Positions 25,127-34,330 of a stretch of 64,000 nucleotides of DNA are shown here, piece after piece; positions within the stretch are counted from its first letter, which is position 1; each line of letters opens with the position of its first letter. Below the pieces are notes generated by a model. That model saw nothing but the letters and a program-made list of their open reading frames with translations. It was not told where the DNA came from and did not search any database. The translations under genes and the position numbers were made by a program. The stretch is from contig CAZOZO010000001.1 in NCBI GenBank assembly GCA_964584315.1, positions 1-64,000 of the forward strand, read 5' to 3'. Source of the DNA: CAXXOK01 sp964584315 (GTDB taxonomy: Bacteria; Bacillota; Clostridia; Christensenellales; Aristaeellaceae).

Positions 25127-26631
25127 AGGCCATCGCGACATTCGATATCGGCACGACTGCCGTTAAGGGCGTGCTGATCCAAACGGACGGAAAGCTGATA
25201 TCAGAGCAGAGCATGCCGCTGGATACGCTCCGTCGCGGTGAAGACGCGAGCCACCTTGAACAAAGTCCGCAGCAGTGGTATCAGGCGTTTTGCAGCATTT
25301 CGAAGCATTTCGCGCGTCTATGCGGTGCGGGGGAGCTGATCGGCATCGTGCTCAGCGGGCAGATGCAGGATCTGATCCTGCTAGATGAGGCAGGCGCCCC
25401 CGTAATGGACGCGATCCTTTACTCGGATGGCCGCGCCGCGGCAGAGGCGGAGGAGATTGCCGCCAAACTGGGGCGCGAAGTAATCGAACGGGTCACAGCC
25501 AATCAGTTTGATGGCTCTCGTCCTTTTGCGAAGCTGTTGTGGGTAAAGCAGCATCTGTCGGAGGCGTACCGGCATGTGGCGCATGCTTTGCTGAGTGCGA
25601 AGGACTACGTGATCACGCGGCTGACGGGAGCATGGGTAACGGATGTGACCAGCGCCAGTACGGCAGGGCTGATGGACATCCAGGCCGGATGCTGGAGACA
25701 GGACTGGCTGGAATGCGTAGGGCTGACCTCCGTCATGTGGGCACGCCTGTGCAGCGCAGATGAGTGCGTAGGGCAGGTAAGCAGTCGTGCTTCATGCGAG
25801 ACGGGCTATCCAGAGGGGGTTCCCGTTTATGCGGGTGCAGGAGATGCGGGCGCGACGGCGCTGGCAAGCGGTGTGGTATCGGACGGCGAATATCATGTGA
25901 ATCTTGGCACATCCGGCTGGGTAGCAGGGACGGCAAATGCGCCGCTGCGCGCCGCGGGGGTATCGAACCTTGTAGCGATGCCACAAGGCATGTACATCAA
26001 TGTGGTACCGTTTTTCAACGCGGGCAGTGTTCATCGTTGGGCTGCGGACACATTCTGTGGGGGAGGCAAAGAAGAAGAGCGGTTTACGCGCTTTGAAACG
26101 CTGGCTTCGTCCGTTGCGCCCGGAAGTGGAGGGCTTCTGTTTTTACCCTATCTGGTGGGCGAGCGCTTTCCGATCATGGATGCAGAAGCAACGGGTTGTT
26201 ATGTGGATGTACGCCCTGCAACAGGTCAGGCGCACATGGCACGCGCGGCGCTGGAAGGTGTTGCGTTTTCCATACGGCAAGGCGTGGAGGCGATGGGGCG
26301 GCGGCCTGTGCGTTGCTCGTTGGTGGGCGGCGGTGCGCGCTCGGGCTTGTGGTGCCAGATCCTTGCGGATATGCTTCACCTGCCGATACAGGTAAACCTT
26401 GATGCCACCTACCTGCCGGCGATGGCGCTGGCATCGGCAGTGCTCGTCGGGCGCGGTGATCTGGCCGGATATCATGATTTCACCGCCATGCTTGAGCACC
26501 AGCACAGGAGCAGCACCTATTTGCCCGATGATGCGGCTGCTGCGGAATACGATCGCTTATATCCGCGTTTTGTCAGCATTTATCCCGCATCAAAACACCT
26601 ATCTGCAACAGGAATGCGGGTCGGGAGCTAA
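25123..26631 (+). CDS. FGGY-family carbohydrate kinase (xylulokinase-like)
   Basis: 502 residues. IATFDIGTTAVKGVLIQTDG is the N-terminal phosphate-binding motif. GIVLSGQMQDLILLDEAG and AILYSDGRAAAEAEEI resemble xylulokinase substrate-site regions. VPVYAGAGDAGATALASGV is the second ATPase-fold phosphate motif, and VRCSLVGGGARSGLWCQIL the adenosine motif. The catalytic-base-type Asp is in GAGDAGA. It overlaps the TrpA-like gene by ATGA and closes the operon. Substrate is unknown; it should phosphorylate the sugar imported by this system. Confidence 0.9.
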   Translation: MKAIATFDIGTTAVKGVLIQTDGKLISEQSMPLDTLRRGEDASHLEQSPQQWYQAFCSISKHFARLCGAGELIGIVLSGQMQDLILLDEAGAPVMDAILYSDGRAAAEAEEIAAKLGREVIERVTANQFDGSRPFAKLLWVKQHLSEAYRHVAHALLSAKDYVITRLTGAWVTDVTSASTAGLMDIQAGCWRQDWLECVGLTSVMWARLCSADECVGQVSSRASCETGYPEGVPVYAGAGDAGATALASGVVSDGEYHVNLGTSGWVAGTANAPLRAAGVSNLVAMPQGMYINVVPFFNAGSVHRWAADTFCGGGKEEERFTRFETLASSVAPGSGGLLFLPYLVGERFPIMDAEATGCYVDVRPATGQAHMARAALEGVAFSIRQGVEAMGRRPVRCSLVGGGARSGLWCQILADMLHLPIQVNLDATYLPAMALASAVLVGRGDLAGYHDFTAMLEHQHRSSTYLPDDAAAAEYDRLYPRFVSIYPASKHLSATGMRVGS

Positions 26632-26663
26632 AAGGCAAGCGAAGGTATCGGGGAAAAGCGCGT

Positions 26664-27004
26664 GAATGCAAATCTATGCTGGAGCGATTTGAGGAACTCT
26701 GGGGCAAGAAATATCCCCAGACCGTGCAGTCCTGGCGGGCAAACTGGGCGGGCCTGAGCACCTATTTCAAGTAGTCGGGTGAGGTGCGGAAAATCATCAA
26801 TATCACCAATGCGATTGAGGGCTTCATCCGCCAACTTTGAAAGGGGATCAAATCCAAATCTGTCTTTCCCACAGATGACAGTCTGCTCAAAATGCGGTAT
26901 CTGGCGATGATGGATATCACGGAAAAATGGACGGGACGCAGACAGGGCTGGGGGTGATCCGCTCCCAGCTTGAAGTGTTCTTTGCTGACCGACTTCCCGC
27001 GTAA
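26664..27004 (+). pseudogene. IS256-family transposase, C-terminal remnant
   Basis: The frame reads ERFEELWGKKYPQTVQSW, NITNAIEGFIRQL and KSKSVFPTDDSLLKMRYLAM, then DITEKWTGRRQGWG, matching the C-terminus of IS256-type (mutator) transposases. It is broken by TAG after STYFK, by TGA after IRQL, and by a frameshift near 26955, after which QLEVFFADRL and a TAA complete the match. The catalytic Asp region is absent. Confidence 0.85.
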
Positions 27005-27046
27005 CTGGGAATTGCAATATCCAGCCGTTCCGTCATGGGTAAATAA

Positions 27047-27065
27047 ACGGCCGCTTCGCGGCCGT
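27047..27065. terminator. Short hairpin after the IS256 remnant
   Basis: A perfect 8-base stem ACGGCCGC/GCGGCCGT with 3-base loop. T residues follow on the minus strand only (GTTTATTT). It may be the terminal structure of the lost insertion sequence. Confidence 0.4.
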
Positions 27066-27206
27066 CCTTGACAGAATGCTAGGATTTTGCTGCCGTTACA
27101 GCCAAGGCAGGTGAGCAGAACCCTGCTTACCTGCTAGCTTTGATTTTGTCGCCCTCGCACTTTGGCGTTAAACAATATTCGGGATAGACCCTTTCCGGTC
27201 ATAGAT

Positions 27207-27470
27207 TCAGGCATCCAGCACCCTGAAGATAAACTCTGGTTCATAATCTACCTTGATGCATTTGGGTGCCACCGCGTACTTTGGAAACATATTCAAGGAA
27301 TGCAAATTAGCCTGCTCGTTTGGTGGATTTCTCCGCGTAGGTCGCCAAACACTCTTTGGCGAACATGCCGAGCATATCAGCAAAAGTACCCCAAAGCGCT
27401 TGCCATCATTAAGTTGGTCGGAGACGAAATCCATCGTCAGTATGCGTTCTTTGCCGCTGGATCGTTGCAC
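27207..27470 (-). pseudogene. IS3-family transposase (OrfB) remnant
   Basis: LTMDFVSDQLNDGKRFGVL matches the first catalytic-Asp region of IS3/IS911-type OrfB. APKCIKVDYEPEFIFRVLDA matches the second region, normally VDNGPEF, with the Asn-Gly changed to Tyr-Glu. The sequence between them is out of frame (RECLAIEV-type residues are lost). A stop follows VLDA. It abuts the end of the family-5 binding-protein gene. Confidence 0.75.
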
Positions 27471-27503
27471 GGTTTGACCCGCTTTTGGTTGACTCTTTTA
27501 AGC

Positions 27504-29357
27504 TTAGGGTGTACCCGTTGGCTTGACCAGTGTGGTATTGAGCAGCGCATAAGAAAGACCATACCGCACATTAGCTGTATACTCGTATAGCGTAGGCGAA
27601 CAGAGGTCGAAATATACATTAGAGTAGATGGGAGCGGTGGGCATTACTTCACGCCAGCGATCCTGAAACTTGAACCATTTGGCTGTGAAGGCCTCAATGT
27701 CCCCACTTGGTACGCGACGCATGTCGCGAGCAGCACGCATCAGCCGCTCGTCCCTCAGGCCGGATGTATTCACAGCCCCTTGCCATGCATCGTCAACATT
27801 GTAGGTGTTATATGGGTCAAACGTGAAGAAGAACGTCTCCGTCAGGAAAAACAGATTATAGTCGCGCGTTTCATTCACCCGTAAATACTGAGGAAGCATA
27901 TCTGCAAAGCTCATGTTCTTGACCTTCAAGCGGATACCGAGCTTTGCGCATGCGTCAGTCAGCTGACTTTCCAACAAGTCGCTTGCTTTGCCAGGCGTTT
28001 TAGCCCAACGCAATTCCAGCGGTATCAGTTTACCTTTTTTGATGCAGCACCGCACCTGATGTTTGTTATCCTTATACTGCTTTCCATCCTCGTTGTAGGT
28101 ATAACCAGCCTTGATCAGAAGGTCGCGGGCAGTGTCCACATCGAAGCCGATCTCATATTTCGCTAAAGCATCGGTATTTTGCGACACGATCCACTGGCCA
28201 TAGCCATAATACGCATACACAGGCAATGCATTGTTTTGGAACAGGTCTGTGCAGAAGGCGTTGCGATCGATACACATAGCAATGGCTTTGCGCACATTTA
28301 CATCATCGGTTGGCGCTTGCTCACAAGCAAAAGCAAGGAAGGAATACCCCGCGCTCAAAAAGTTGATAAGCTCTCCGCCGCCGCTTTCCTGCAATGTGCG
28401 AGCGCGCGCCACCTCGCTCACATCGGTCATTTTGTGTATGATTTGCACATTGCCACGCTCATAAGCATCCAAGGCGCTCTCATTGTCCATGTAAACAATC
28501 TTGATGGCGGGTAATTCAGGCTTTCTGCCTTCAAAATTCCCCTGATAGTAGGGGTTGATTGCAATCGTGGCCGAACTGGCTGCTGCGTCATAGGTAACCA
28601 ACTGATAGGGGCCAGAAGTGATATGCGGCTGGTGCACATAGCCATTTTCACCGATCAGGGTCGTTTTTAACAGGTCGAGTGTAAGTGGCACGGGTGCACC
28701 GACTTCGGCAGTCGCGTTGGTGAGATATACACCGCGACCATCGTCACGTACATCATAGCCGGGCGCAATCGCCTGTATGGGGGTCGGGTTGATATCCATC
28801 AGCATCTGCTCGAAATAGTACGGAAGTCGGTCTGACGAAACGGTTATGGAAAAACGATAATCCCCCAGCAGGCGTACACCACTGAATATCGCATGTGTAC
28901 CCGCCACATACTCAGAATAGCCTGTCAAGTTTTCGAAATTGGTCGGCTGACCGCCCAGTTCAGAAATCAACGGGTCGCTCTGTAAAAGTACAGTGAATAC
29001 ATAATCCTTTGCTGTGATAGGCGTACCGTTATTATACAGCAACCCGTGCACCAAATCGAACGTGTAGGTGCGGTTTCCTTGTCTGTCATCCACTACGCTA
29101 TACGACGCCACTACGGACGAATCCACGGCAAATTCGCCCGTGGGTTTCCAAACCACAGTGTTATAGCCGTTCAACAGGCTACGAAGGTTGGCATCCACGT
29201 TGTTGCTGCCCCACATGTTGCTATAGAAATAACCGCTCATCTGCGTAGCGATAGCAACCACTATGGGGGACGATGAGGTAGCTGTCTCCGAACCCTGCGC
29301 GAATGCTGCGCTGCTGCCGAGTACCAAAACGATCAAAAGTGCGACCAACTTCTTCAT
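27504..29357 (-). CDS. Orphan family-5 (peptide-type) ABC solute-binding protein
   Basis: 617 residues, start ATG 29357 with GGAGGGG eight bases upstream. Signal peptide MKKLVALLIVLVLGSSAAFA, no lipobox Cys. VDSSVVASYSVVDDRQGNRT and YTFDLVHGLLYNNGTPITAKDYVFTV resemble the start of OppA/DppA proteins. VRKAIAMCIDRNAFCTDLFQ is the conserved mid region. No permease or ATPase genes are linked; instead it follows two secreted repeat-type proteins. It may be a cell-surface binder or sensor, or it may feed a transporter encoded elsewhere. Base composition is visibly more AT-rich than the sugar operons. Confidence 0.85.
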   Translation of the reverse strand: MKKLVALLIVLVLGSSAAFAQGSETATSSSPIVVAIATQMSGYFYSNMWGSNNVDANLRSLLNGYNTVVWKPTGEFAVDSSVVASYSVVDDRQGNRTYTFDLVHGLLYNNGTPITAKDYVFTVLLQSDPLISELGGQPTNFENLTGYSEYVAGTHAIFSGVRLLGDYRFSITVSSDRLPYYFEQMLMDINPTPIQAIAPGYDVRDDGRGVYLTNATAEVGAPVPLTLDLLKTTLIGENGYVHQPHITSGPYQLVTYDAAASSATIAINPYYQGNFEGRKPELPAIKIVYMDNESALDAYERGNVQIIHKMTDVSEVARARTLQESGGGELINFLSAGYSFLAFACEQAPTDDVNVRKAIAMCIDRNAFCTDLFQNNALPVYAYYGYGQWIVSQNTDALAKYEIGFDVDTARDLLIKAGYTYNEDGKQYKDNKHQVRCCIKKGKLIPLELRWAKTPGKASDLLESQLTDACAKLGIRLKVKNMSFADMLPQYLRVNETRDYNLFFLTETFFFTFDPYNTYNVDDAWQGAVNTSGLRDERLMRAARDMRRVPSGDIEAFTAKWFKFQDRWREVMPTAPIYSNVYFDLCSPTLYEYTANVRYGLSYALLNTTLVKPTGTP

Positions 29358-29436
29358 AAGGTATAGCCCCTCCACTGTGTTCGGGTACACCAAGTGCGCG
29401 TTCTCAACGCGCACTTGGTAGCGCAAGCCTCCACCG

Positions 29437-32400
29437 TCATTCCACGGTTAGGCCCTCCTCGAAGTTGTAATCATTAACACCCAGCGGGATTTCCAGATCG
29501 GCTATGGTTACAGGCCTGGGCGCGTTTGTGTAGTATACGTTTATCACATTTTGCAAAACATCGCTTCTGAGGACCAACGGCAAGCCTTGGACGCGGCTAA
29601 GTGTATATCCGGCAAGCAACCGCGGCGGATACGTGTTCACAGTGGAACCGAGCACGCCGTTTAGCGTTACGGTAGCGTCATCCGCCAAAGCGCCGTTGTA
29701 ATAGTAGTTGACGTAGTAAGCTGCGGTGGCTGCGTAGATTTCCAGTTGACCATTCTGCACGGTAATCATGTAGTTGCTGGTCACGTTGATGCCGGCGGGG
29801 TTCATCAGCACCAGTTGCTCCAGATCAAGACCCACGTCGGCATACCTGCCAACCGCTCGCTGCGGCATGCCAAGCAGCGAGTAAGCCTCAAGTGAGTCAT
29901 CACCCATTAATCCTTGGGGCGCATACACGTCCGGCTGATGGTCAAGGCCGTCATATACCACGCCGAGCGTAGTCACGATCAGGGTCAGTGGTGCGGGGGT
30001 GACAGTCAACGTGCCTAGTTTGCTCTCGATGGCGTAATTGTCAGTCACATCCGTGCCCGTTGCGTCGTCAGTAATGGTCGCGCTCGCCAGCGTTATCTGC
30101 TGCCCAGTTATGACATTGACAGCACTATTATCAGCCAGCACCGCGTTTAGTGTCTGCGTTTCAAGAAGCCCTTCGCTATGCAGGTCGCTCACCGTATGCA
30201 GGCTGGCGTCATACACGAAAGTCTGACTGTCCACAATAACCTGCAGCGGTCTGGGTGTTACCATAATGGTACCAGGGTTTACTGTCACGCTATAGTTATC
30301 GGCACGGTCAATTGTGCTGTCCGTCGCATCGGTCAGCAACCAGCCAGTTGCCGTGGTGGGGAGCGCACTCAGCGTACCATCAGGCAAACGGGTCACATTG
30401 ACAGCGGTACGGTTCTGCTCAGTCAACTGAATGGTATCGCGCGAAGTTAAACCCTCGATATCAAGAGGTACTGTATGTGTCTGGCCGTTATATACCTCGT
30501 TGATCGTGCCATAGCTGATGGTGAGTGCTCGTGGCGTTATGATGACTGAAGCTGTAACAGGTTCGACGGTAAAGTTACCACTTTCTGATGATAACAATAC
30601 TGTTACAGGATAATCTCCCACGTCGTAGAACAGCGGGTTTTCTGCTTGTGGCCCGAGGGGAGAGGCTGGATCGCCACTCTGATAAGTGATATCAAACTCG
30701 TCCTTCAGTCTGATATTACCCAAATCAGTGCGAATCACTTCTGGCAAGCCGATGGAATGCCCATCGCCATCATACACAGTATTTACGCCATTTAACTCGA
30801 CTTGCGCCGCGGAGATAACGAATGGCTCGATGGTAAGCGTGGCAGAAGTCTCGCCCGCATTTGCATACCAAGGGCTTTCAACCTTCAGATAGAAATGGTA
30901 TATGCCCGCATTTCTTCGCCCGGGCAACTGACCATCTTGTGACAATCGGATCCAAACGCCATCGCCAGTGTGATAGTATACATTATAGGGTGTGCCTTCT
31001 GGCACCGTTACCGAGTAGTCCAACTGATGCGAATTTCCATCATAGGTTACTGTTCGGTCGGCAGACGCGATGGTGGGGGCATCCATGCTTTGCGTTACCG
31101 TTATCGAACCCTTGACGGTAATCACATGATAGTTGGCAGGCTCTGTACCCGGCGCCCATGCGTCCACAGCAATGCCAACATCATTGCTTCCAGGCACAGT
31201 TCGCGTGTTATCGTCCAGAATCACACTGATGATGCCATCGCCTGACACAAGACCAGAATTACTCGTACTCGGGCTTACCCACCAATCCGTCATTGTATAC
31301 GGCAGGCCATTATAGGGCTCGCTGAGTGTGCCGGCGTTTAATGTCAAATCGCGGGGAGTAATGGTCAAAGTTGCCCTCGCCGTTGGGGTGTTTGAATAAT
31401 TGGGATTGCTGGCTCGCACCTGTAAAACGTAGATTCCGGCATCCTGATATGTGGGCAAGGGGTTGCTGTCGCTCACAGGTTGCCATGTGCCAACGCCGTC
31501 GATGCGGTATTCCAACGTAACCGGAATGCCATTGGTATCAACCGTATAGCCGTAAAAGGTTCCGTCATACACGTATTCACCAGCGCTTAGCTTCACGTCG
31601 AGGTCTGCACGCTGGGTCACTTTTAGCAAACCGCTCTCGTAAATACAGTTGTAGTTATCTGCGTTGCCGATTGCGAATGTCGCTCCCGAAGGCGTTGGAT
31701 AACACTCGCCTACAACGGTGCGCGTATTGTCAGTAAGCGTCACGCTCTGTATTGCATCGCTGCCGACAAGCCCACGGTCGGATGTGGTAGGCTCTACGGT
31801 CCATGTGGTTACGCTGTGCGGCAGCGAGTCATACGTTACAGTGCTAGAGTCTGCTGTAATTGTAACAGGCCGCTTTGCAATTTTGACTGTCGCACTCAGT
31901 TCCTTCACCTTAACGCCATCACGGAAAATGCTCACAGTCACGGTCTGCGGCGCTATCATCGCGTCTATATAGGCATTGGAAGTGCTGTAAGTGATTGTGT
32001 CCGAACCAAGCAACTGTTTATCACCGTCTACAAGCGTCACCCCATGAGGCATGCCGTCATATACGCCGTCGTAACTGTTGAGGCTCAGACCGGATAACGG
32101 TTCGACCGTAAATTTAGCGTAGAATACGCGTACACCGGTGCTGCCTTGGGTTAGCTGGGTAACAATGGAACTTTGTTCATAGCCCGGAGACAGGTACCAG
32201 CCAACGAAGGTATAGCCAGTACAGGATGCATTTTGCAACGAGAAGGAGCTCTCAATGTTGTAGCTGCTTGGGTTGGGATTACTCATGCGACCGGCAGCGG
32301 CGGGTGGCAGATTGCTGAGGTAGCTGATGGTATAAGACACAGGAGACCAATATGCATAGAGTACCGTATCCGTACTGATGGATATGCTGGGCACCCAACT

Positions 32401-33003
32401 CGGCCCGTAAGCCGGATCGATCAGGTTACCGCTTTGTTTACGCTTCCAGCCGGCGAAGGTATAACCAGCACGCGAGAGACCAGCCCCGCCCGCGACGGTG
32501 ATCGATTGACCGCTCTCCACAGTAACGGACGACGGAAGGCTGCCGGTATAAGACGCATCACTGGCATAGGAGAGCGTCACGTTGACTACTTGGGGCTGGA
32601 GATTACTCCAGACAGCATAAATGGTAATGTTGTTATTATGCATTTCAAAAGGGAATTCTATTAGTTCCACATTATCCAGAGCCGCCTGCGTGTTATAAAC
32701 CTTGCCCAATACGTTCGAATCGAAGCTCCAGCCCTCGAAATGGTTGGTTCCGTAAGTGGGCTGGTTCGCAGGCTGCGGAACAAGCGTTTTCTTCCCATAC
32801 TCCTTGGGTGCATTCACGTTCGTCCCACTGCCATTGTTATCATTCATGGTCAGCGTCCATGTTTGGCCATTTCCCGCCAGATTGAAGTCATTCTGCAAAG
32901 TCCCGCTGACAATCTGCTGTGCCGCCAGTGCTCCGAAGTCACTACCGCTCAGAAAAATCATGACGATCAAAACAGCCAGGAACTTGTGAGTGGCTCTTTT
33001 CAT
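29437..33003 (-). CDS. Large secreted protein with InlB-like and nine MBG/YDG repeats
   Basis: 1188 residues. Signal peptide to about ALAA. Three InlB/Listeria-Bacteroides-type modules follow (residues about 60-300), recognisable by HFEGWSFD, YTFAGWKRK and YTFVGWYLS, each ending with YAVW, YAYW or YAKF. Then about nine MBG/YDG modules, each with a VYDG-like core: GVYDGMPHGV, VTYDSLPHSV, YVYDGTFYGY, EPYNGLPYTM, VTYDGNSHQL, TVYDGDGHSI, EVYNGQTHTV, FVYDASLHTV and VVYDGLDHQP. A MucBP-like module (AYYVNYYYNGAL) ends the protein. There is no LPXTG or membrane anchor at the C-terminus. A role in adhesion or cell-surface structure is inferred from the domain types. Confidence 0.88.
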   Translation of the reverse strand: MKRATHKFLAVLIVMIFLSGSDFGALAAQQIVSGTLQNDFNLAGNGQTWTLTMNDNNGSGTNVNAPKEYGKKTLVPQPANQPTYGTNHFEGWSFDSNVLGKVYNTQAALDNVELIEFPFEMHNNNITIYAVWSNLQPQVVNVTLSYASDASYTGSLPSSVTVESGQSITVAGGAGLSRAGYTFAGWKRKQSGNLIDPAYGPSWVPSISISTDTVLYAYWSPVSYTISYLSNLPPAAAGRMSNPNPSSYNIESSFSLQNASCTGYTFVGWYLSPGYEQSSIVTQLTQGSTGVRVFYAKFTVEPLSGLSLNSYDGVYDGMPHGVTLVDGDKQLLGSDTITYSTSNAYIDAMIAPQTVTVSIFRDGVKVKELSATVKIAKRPVTITADSSTVTYDSLPHSVTTWTVEPTTSDRGLVGSDAIQSVTLTDNTRTVVGECYPTPSGATFAIGNADNYNCIYESGLLKVTQRADLDVKLSAGEYVYDGTFYGYTVDTNGIPVTLEYRIDGVGTWQPVSDSNPLPTYQDAGIYVLQVRASNPNYSNTPTARATLTITPRDLTLNAGTLSEPYNGLPYTMTDWWVSPSTSNSGLVSGDGIISVILDDNTRTVPGSNDVGIAVDAWAPGTEPANYHVITVKGSITVTQSMDAPTIASADRTVTYDGNSHQLDYSVTVPEGTPYNVYYHTGDGVWIRLSQDGQLPGRRNAGIYHFYLKVESPWYANAGETSATLTIEPFVISAAQVELNGVNTVYDGDGHSIGLPEVIRTDLGNIRLKDEFDITYQSGDPASPLGPQAENPLFYDVGDYPVTVLLSSESGNFTVEPVTASVIITPRALTISYGTINEVYNGQTHTVPLDIEGLTSRDTIQLTEQNRTAVNVTRLPDGTLSALPTTATGWLLTDATDSTIDRADNYSVTVNPGTIMVTPRPLQVIVDSQTFVYDASLHTVSDLHSEGLLETQTLNAVLADNSAVNVITGQQITLASATITDDATGTDVTDNYAIESKLGTLTVTPAPLTLIVTTLGVVYDGLDHQPDVYAPQGLMGDDSLEAYSLLGMPQRAVGRYADVGLDLEQLVLMNPAGINVTSNYMITVQNGQLEIYAATAAYYVNYYYNGALADDATVTLNGVLGSTVNTYPPRLLAGYTLSRVQGLPLVLRSDVLQNVINVYYTNAPRPVTIADLEIPLGVNDYNFEEGLTVE

Positions 33004-33095
33004 AAATATATCCTTTCACCTATTGGTCGGTTCAGGTATACGAATAATAACGTCAAATAGATGCTACTTTAGAAGGTTATTAATCAGGTGAACGC

Positions 33096-33794
33096 TCAGC
33101 CGACCGTCAACACAACCCGCCAGGCATACGTGGCGCTGTCCATGGTGAGCGTAAACTGACAGGTATTGCCGTTCGCACCGCTCAGATCGTGCCATACACC
33201 ACCCGTCAAATACTGCCACTGTATGGTGTACGCCATCCCATCGAGGCCTGTGATTTCAGCGGACATCATGACGGTATCTCCCAGGCTGACGTCGCTTCCA
33301 CTAAGATAATGAAGCGCGATGATAACGCCCGATAAATCAGGTAAGGGTTCCTCGGTAGGGAGTGCTTCGGGCATGACTTGCTCATCAGGCACGTCGGTTG
33401 GTGTGGGTGTGACTTCTGCGGTGGGAGCAACCGTCGCATCCATCCCATTTTCCGCAGTAGCTTGTGCGGTCGACTCGAACAAGGCTTCCTCAGCGGGGAT
33501 CATATTCTCCTCAGTGAGAATATCTTCAGCAGGCAGAGCGCTTGGCTCGACAGTGACACCTGCGGCGGGGCTGGCTGTCGGCTCGCCAGCGACCGTTTCG
33601 ATAGGGGTGGAATTATCCACAAAGGAGTTGCCATCTGTGGGTACAACAGCGTCTGTGCTTGGAGTCTCCAAAACAACAGGGACCTCAGGCATCGCGGTTT
33701 CGCCAACAGTCTCATCAGCCAGCGTGACCATACACATTGAGCAAACTACAGTCATAGCAATTACCGCGGCTAACATTTTCGTAATTTTCATCAT
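33096..33794 (-). CDS. Secreted acidic Thr/Pro/Glu-rich protein with Ig-like end
   Basis: 232 residues. Signal peptide ending near TLADE. Residues 25-150 are low-complexity and acidic, full of PTE, TAEV and EPLP-type segments, like a surface stalk. The last 80 residues (SGSDVSLGDTVMMSAEITGL, YTIQWQYLTGGVWHDLSGAN) form an Ig-like domain. GGGAGG precedes the ATG. It is the first gene of a likely three-gene operon with the MBG protein and the binding protein. No family assignment is possible. Confidence 0.7.
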   Translation of the reverse strand: MMKITKMLAAVIAMTVVCSMCMVTLADETVGETAMPEVPVVLETPSTDAVVPTDGNSFVDNSTPIETVAGEPTASPAAGVTVEPSALPAEDILTEENMIPAEEALFESTAQATAENGMDATVAPTAEVTPTPTDVPDEQVMPEALPTEEPLPDLSGVIIALHYLSGSDVSLGDTVMMSAEITGLDGMAYTIQWQYLTGGVWHDLSGANGNTCQFTLTMDSATYAWRVVLTVG

Positions 33795-33840
33795 GTGTAC
33801 CTCCCTGTGCCACCATATGTGTGATTTTGTAAATTTTCTA

Positions 33841-33869
33841 CTTATATGTATATCAGACTGAAGTTACAA
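33841..33869 (-). promoter_or_regulatory. Promoter of the three-gene secreted-protein operon
   Basis: Minus-strand TTGTAA (33864-33869), 17-base spacer and TATAAG (33841-33846), 46 bases before the ATG at 33794. From 33870 to 34074 nothing else is recognised. Confidence 0.6.
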
Positions 33870-34074
33870 ATAATGGTTACATGACACGACGATATACAGA
33901 TATTTTCAACCCGTACATATTGGATGTGTAGGAAGAGAACCCATACCTTACGCATGATTCTGCAACTTTATTTATATTGGGTGTAGCGCTGCGAATCCGT
34001 TTTATGAACAACAGAACCCATTTTTCGGATTGCCATGCCGTCTGCGCACGTTATGCTTGCAACTACGATTTTGG

Positions 34075-34330
34075 TCATACGACCAACACCAGATCGTCCT
34101 CCATGAATCTGACGACATATACTTCTTTGTGGTATGATGCGTTCCAACCGTTCACGGCGAAGTCGAGCGTTCCGTTGTTAATAGATGCGCGACTTCTGAG
34201 GCGTTCCCAATCGTCAGGCTTTGTTTACATTCGGGTAATCTCCTTTAAAGTGGCTGATGACATTTGGCAGGATATACGTTCCCGGCGTATTACTTACGCC
34301 AATGCTAACGCTACCCGTCATGAATTCCTT
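34075..34330 (-). pseudogene. LysR-family regulator remnant
   Basis: MTGSVSIGVSNTPGTYILPN and VISHFKGDYPNVN match the start of the LysR effector domain. After a frameshift near 34214, DDWERLRSRASINNGTLDFA and VRFMEDDLVLVV continue the same domain, then an in-frame stop. The DNA-binding half and the rest of the effector domain are missing. It is joined directly to the broken SDR gene. Confidence 0.65.
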
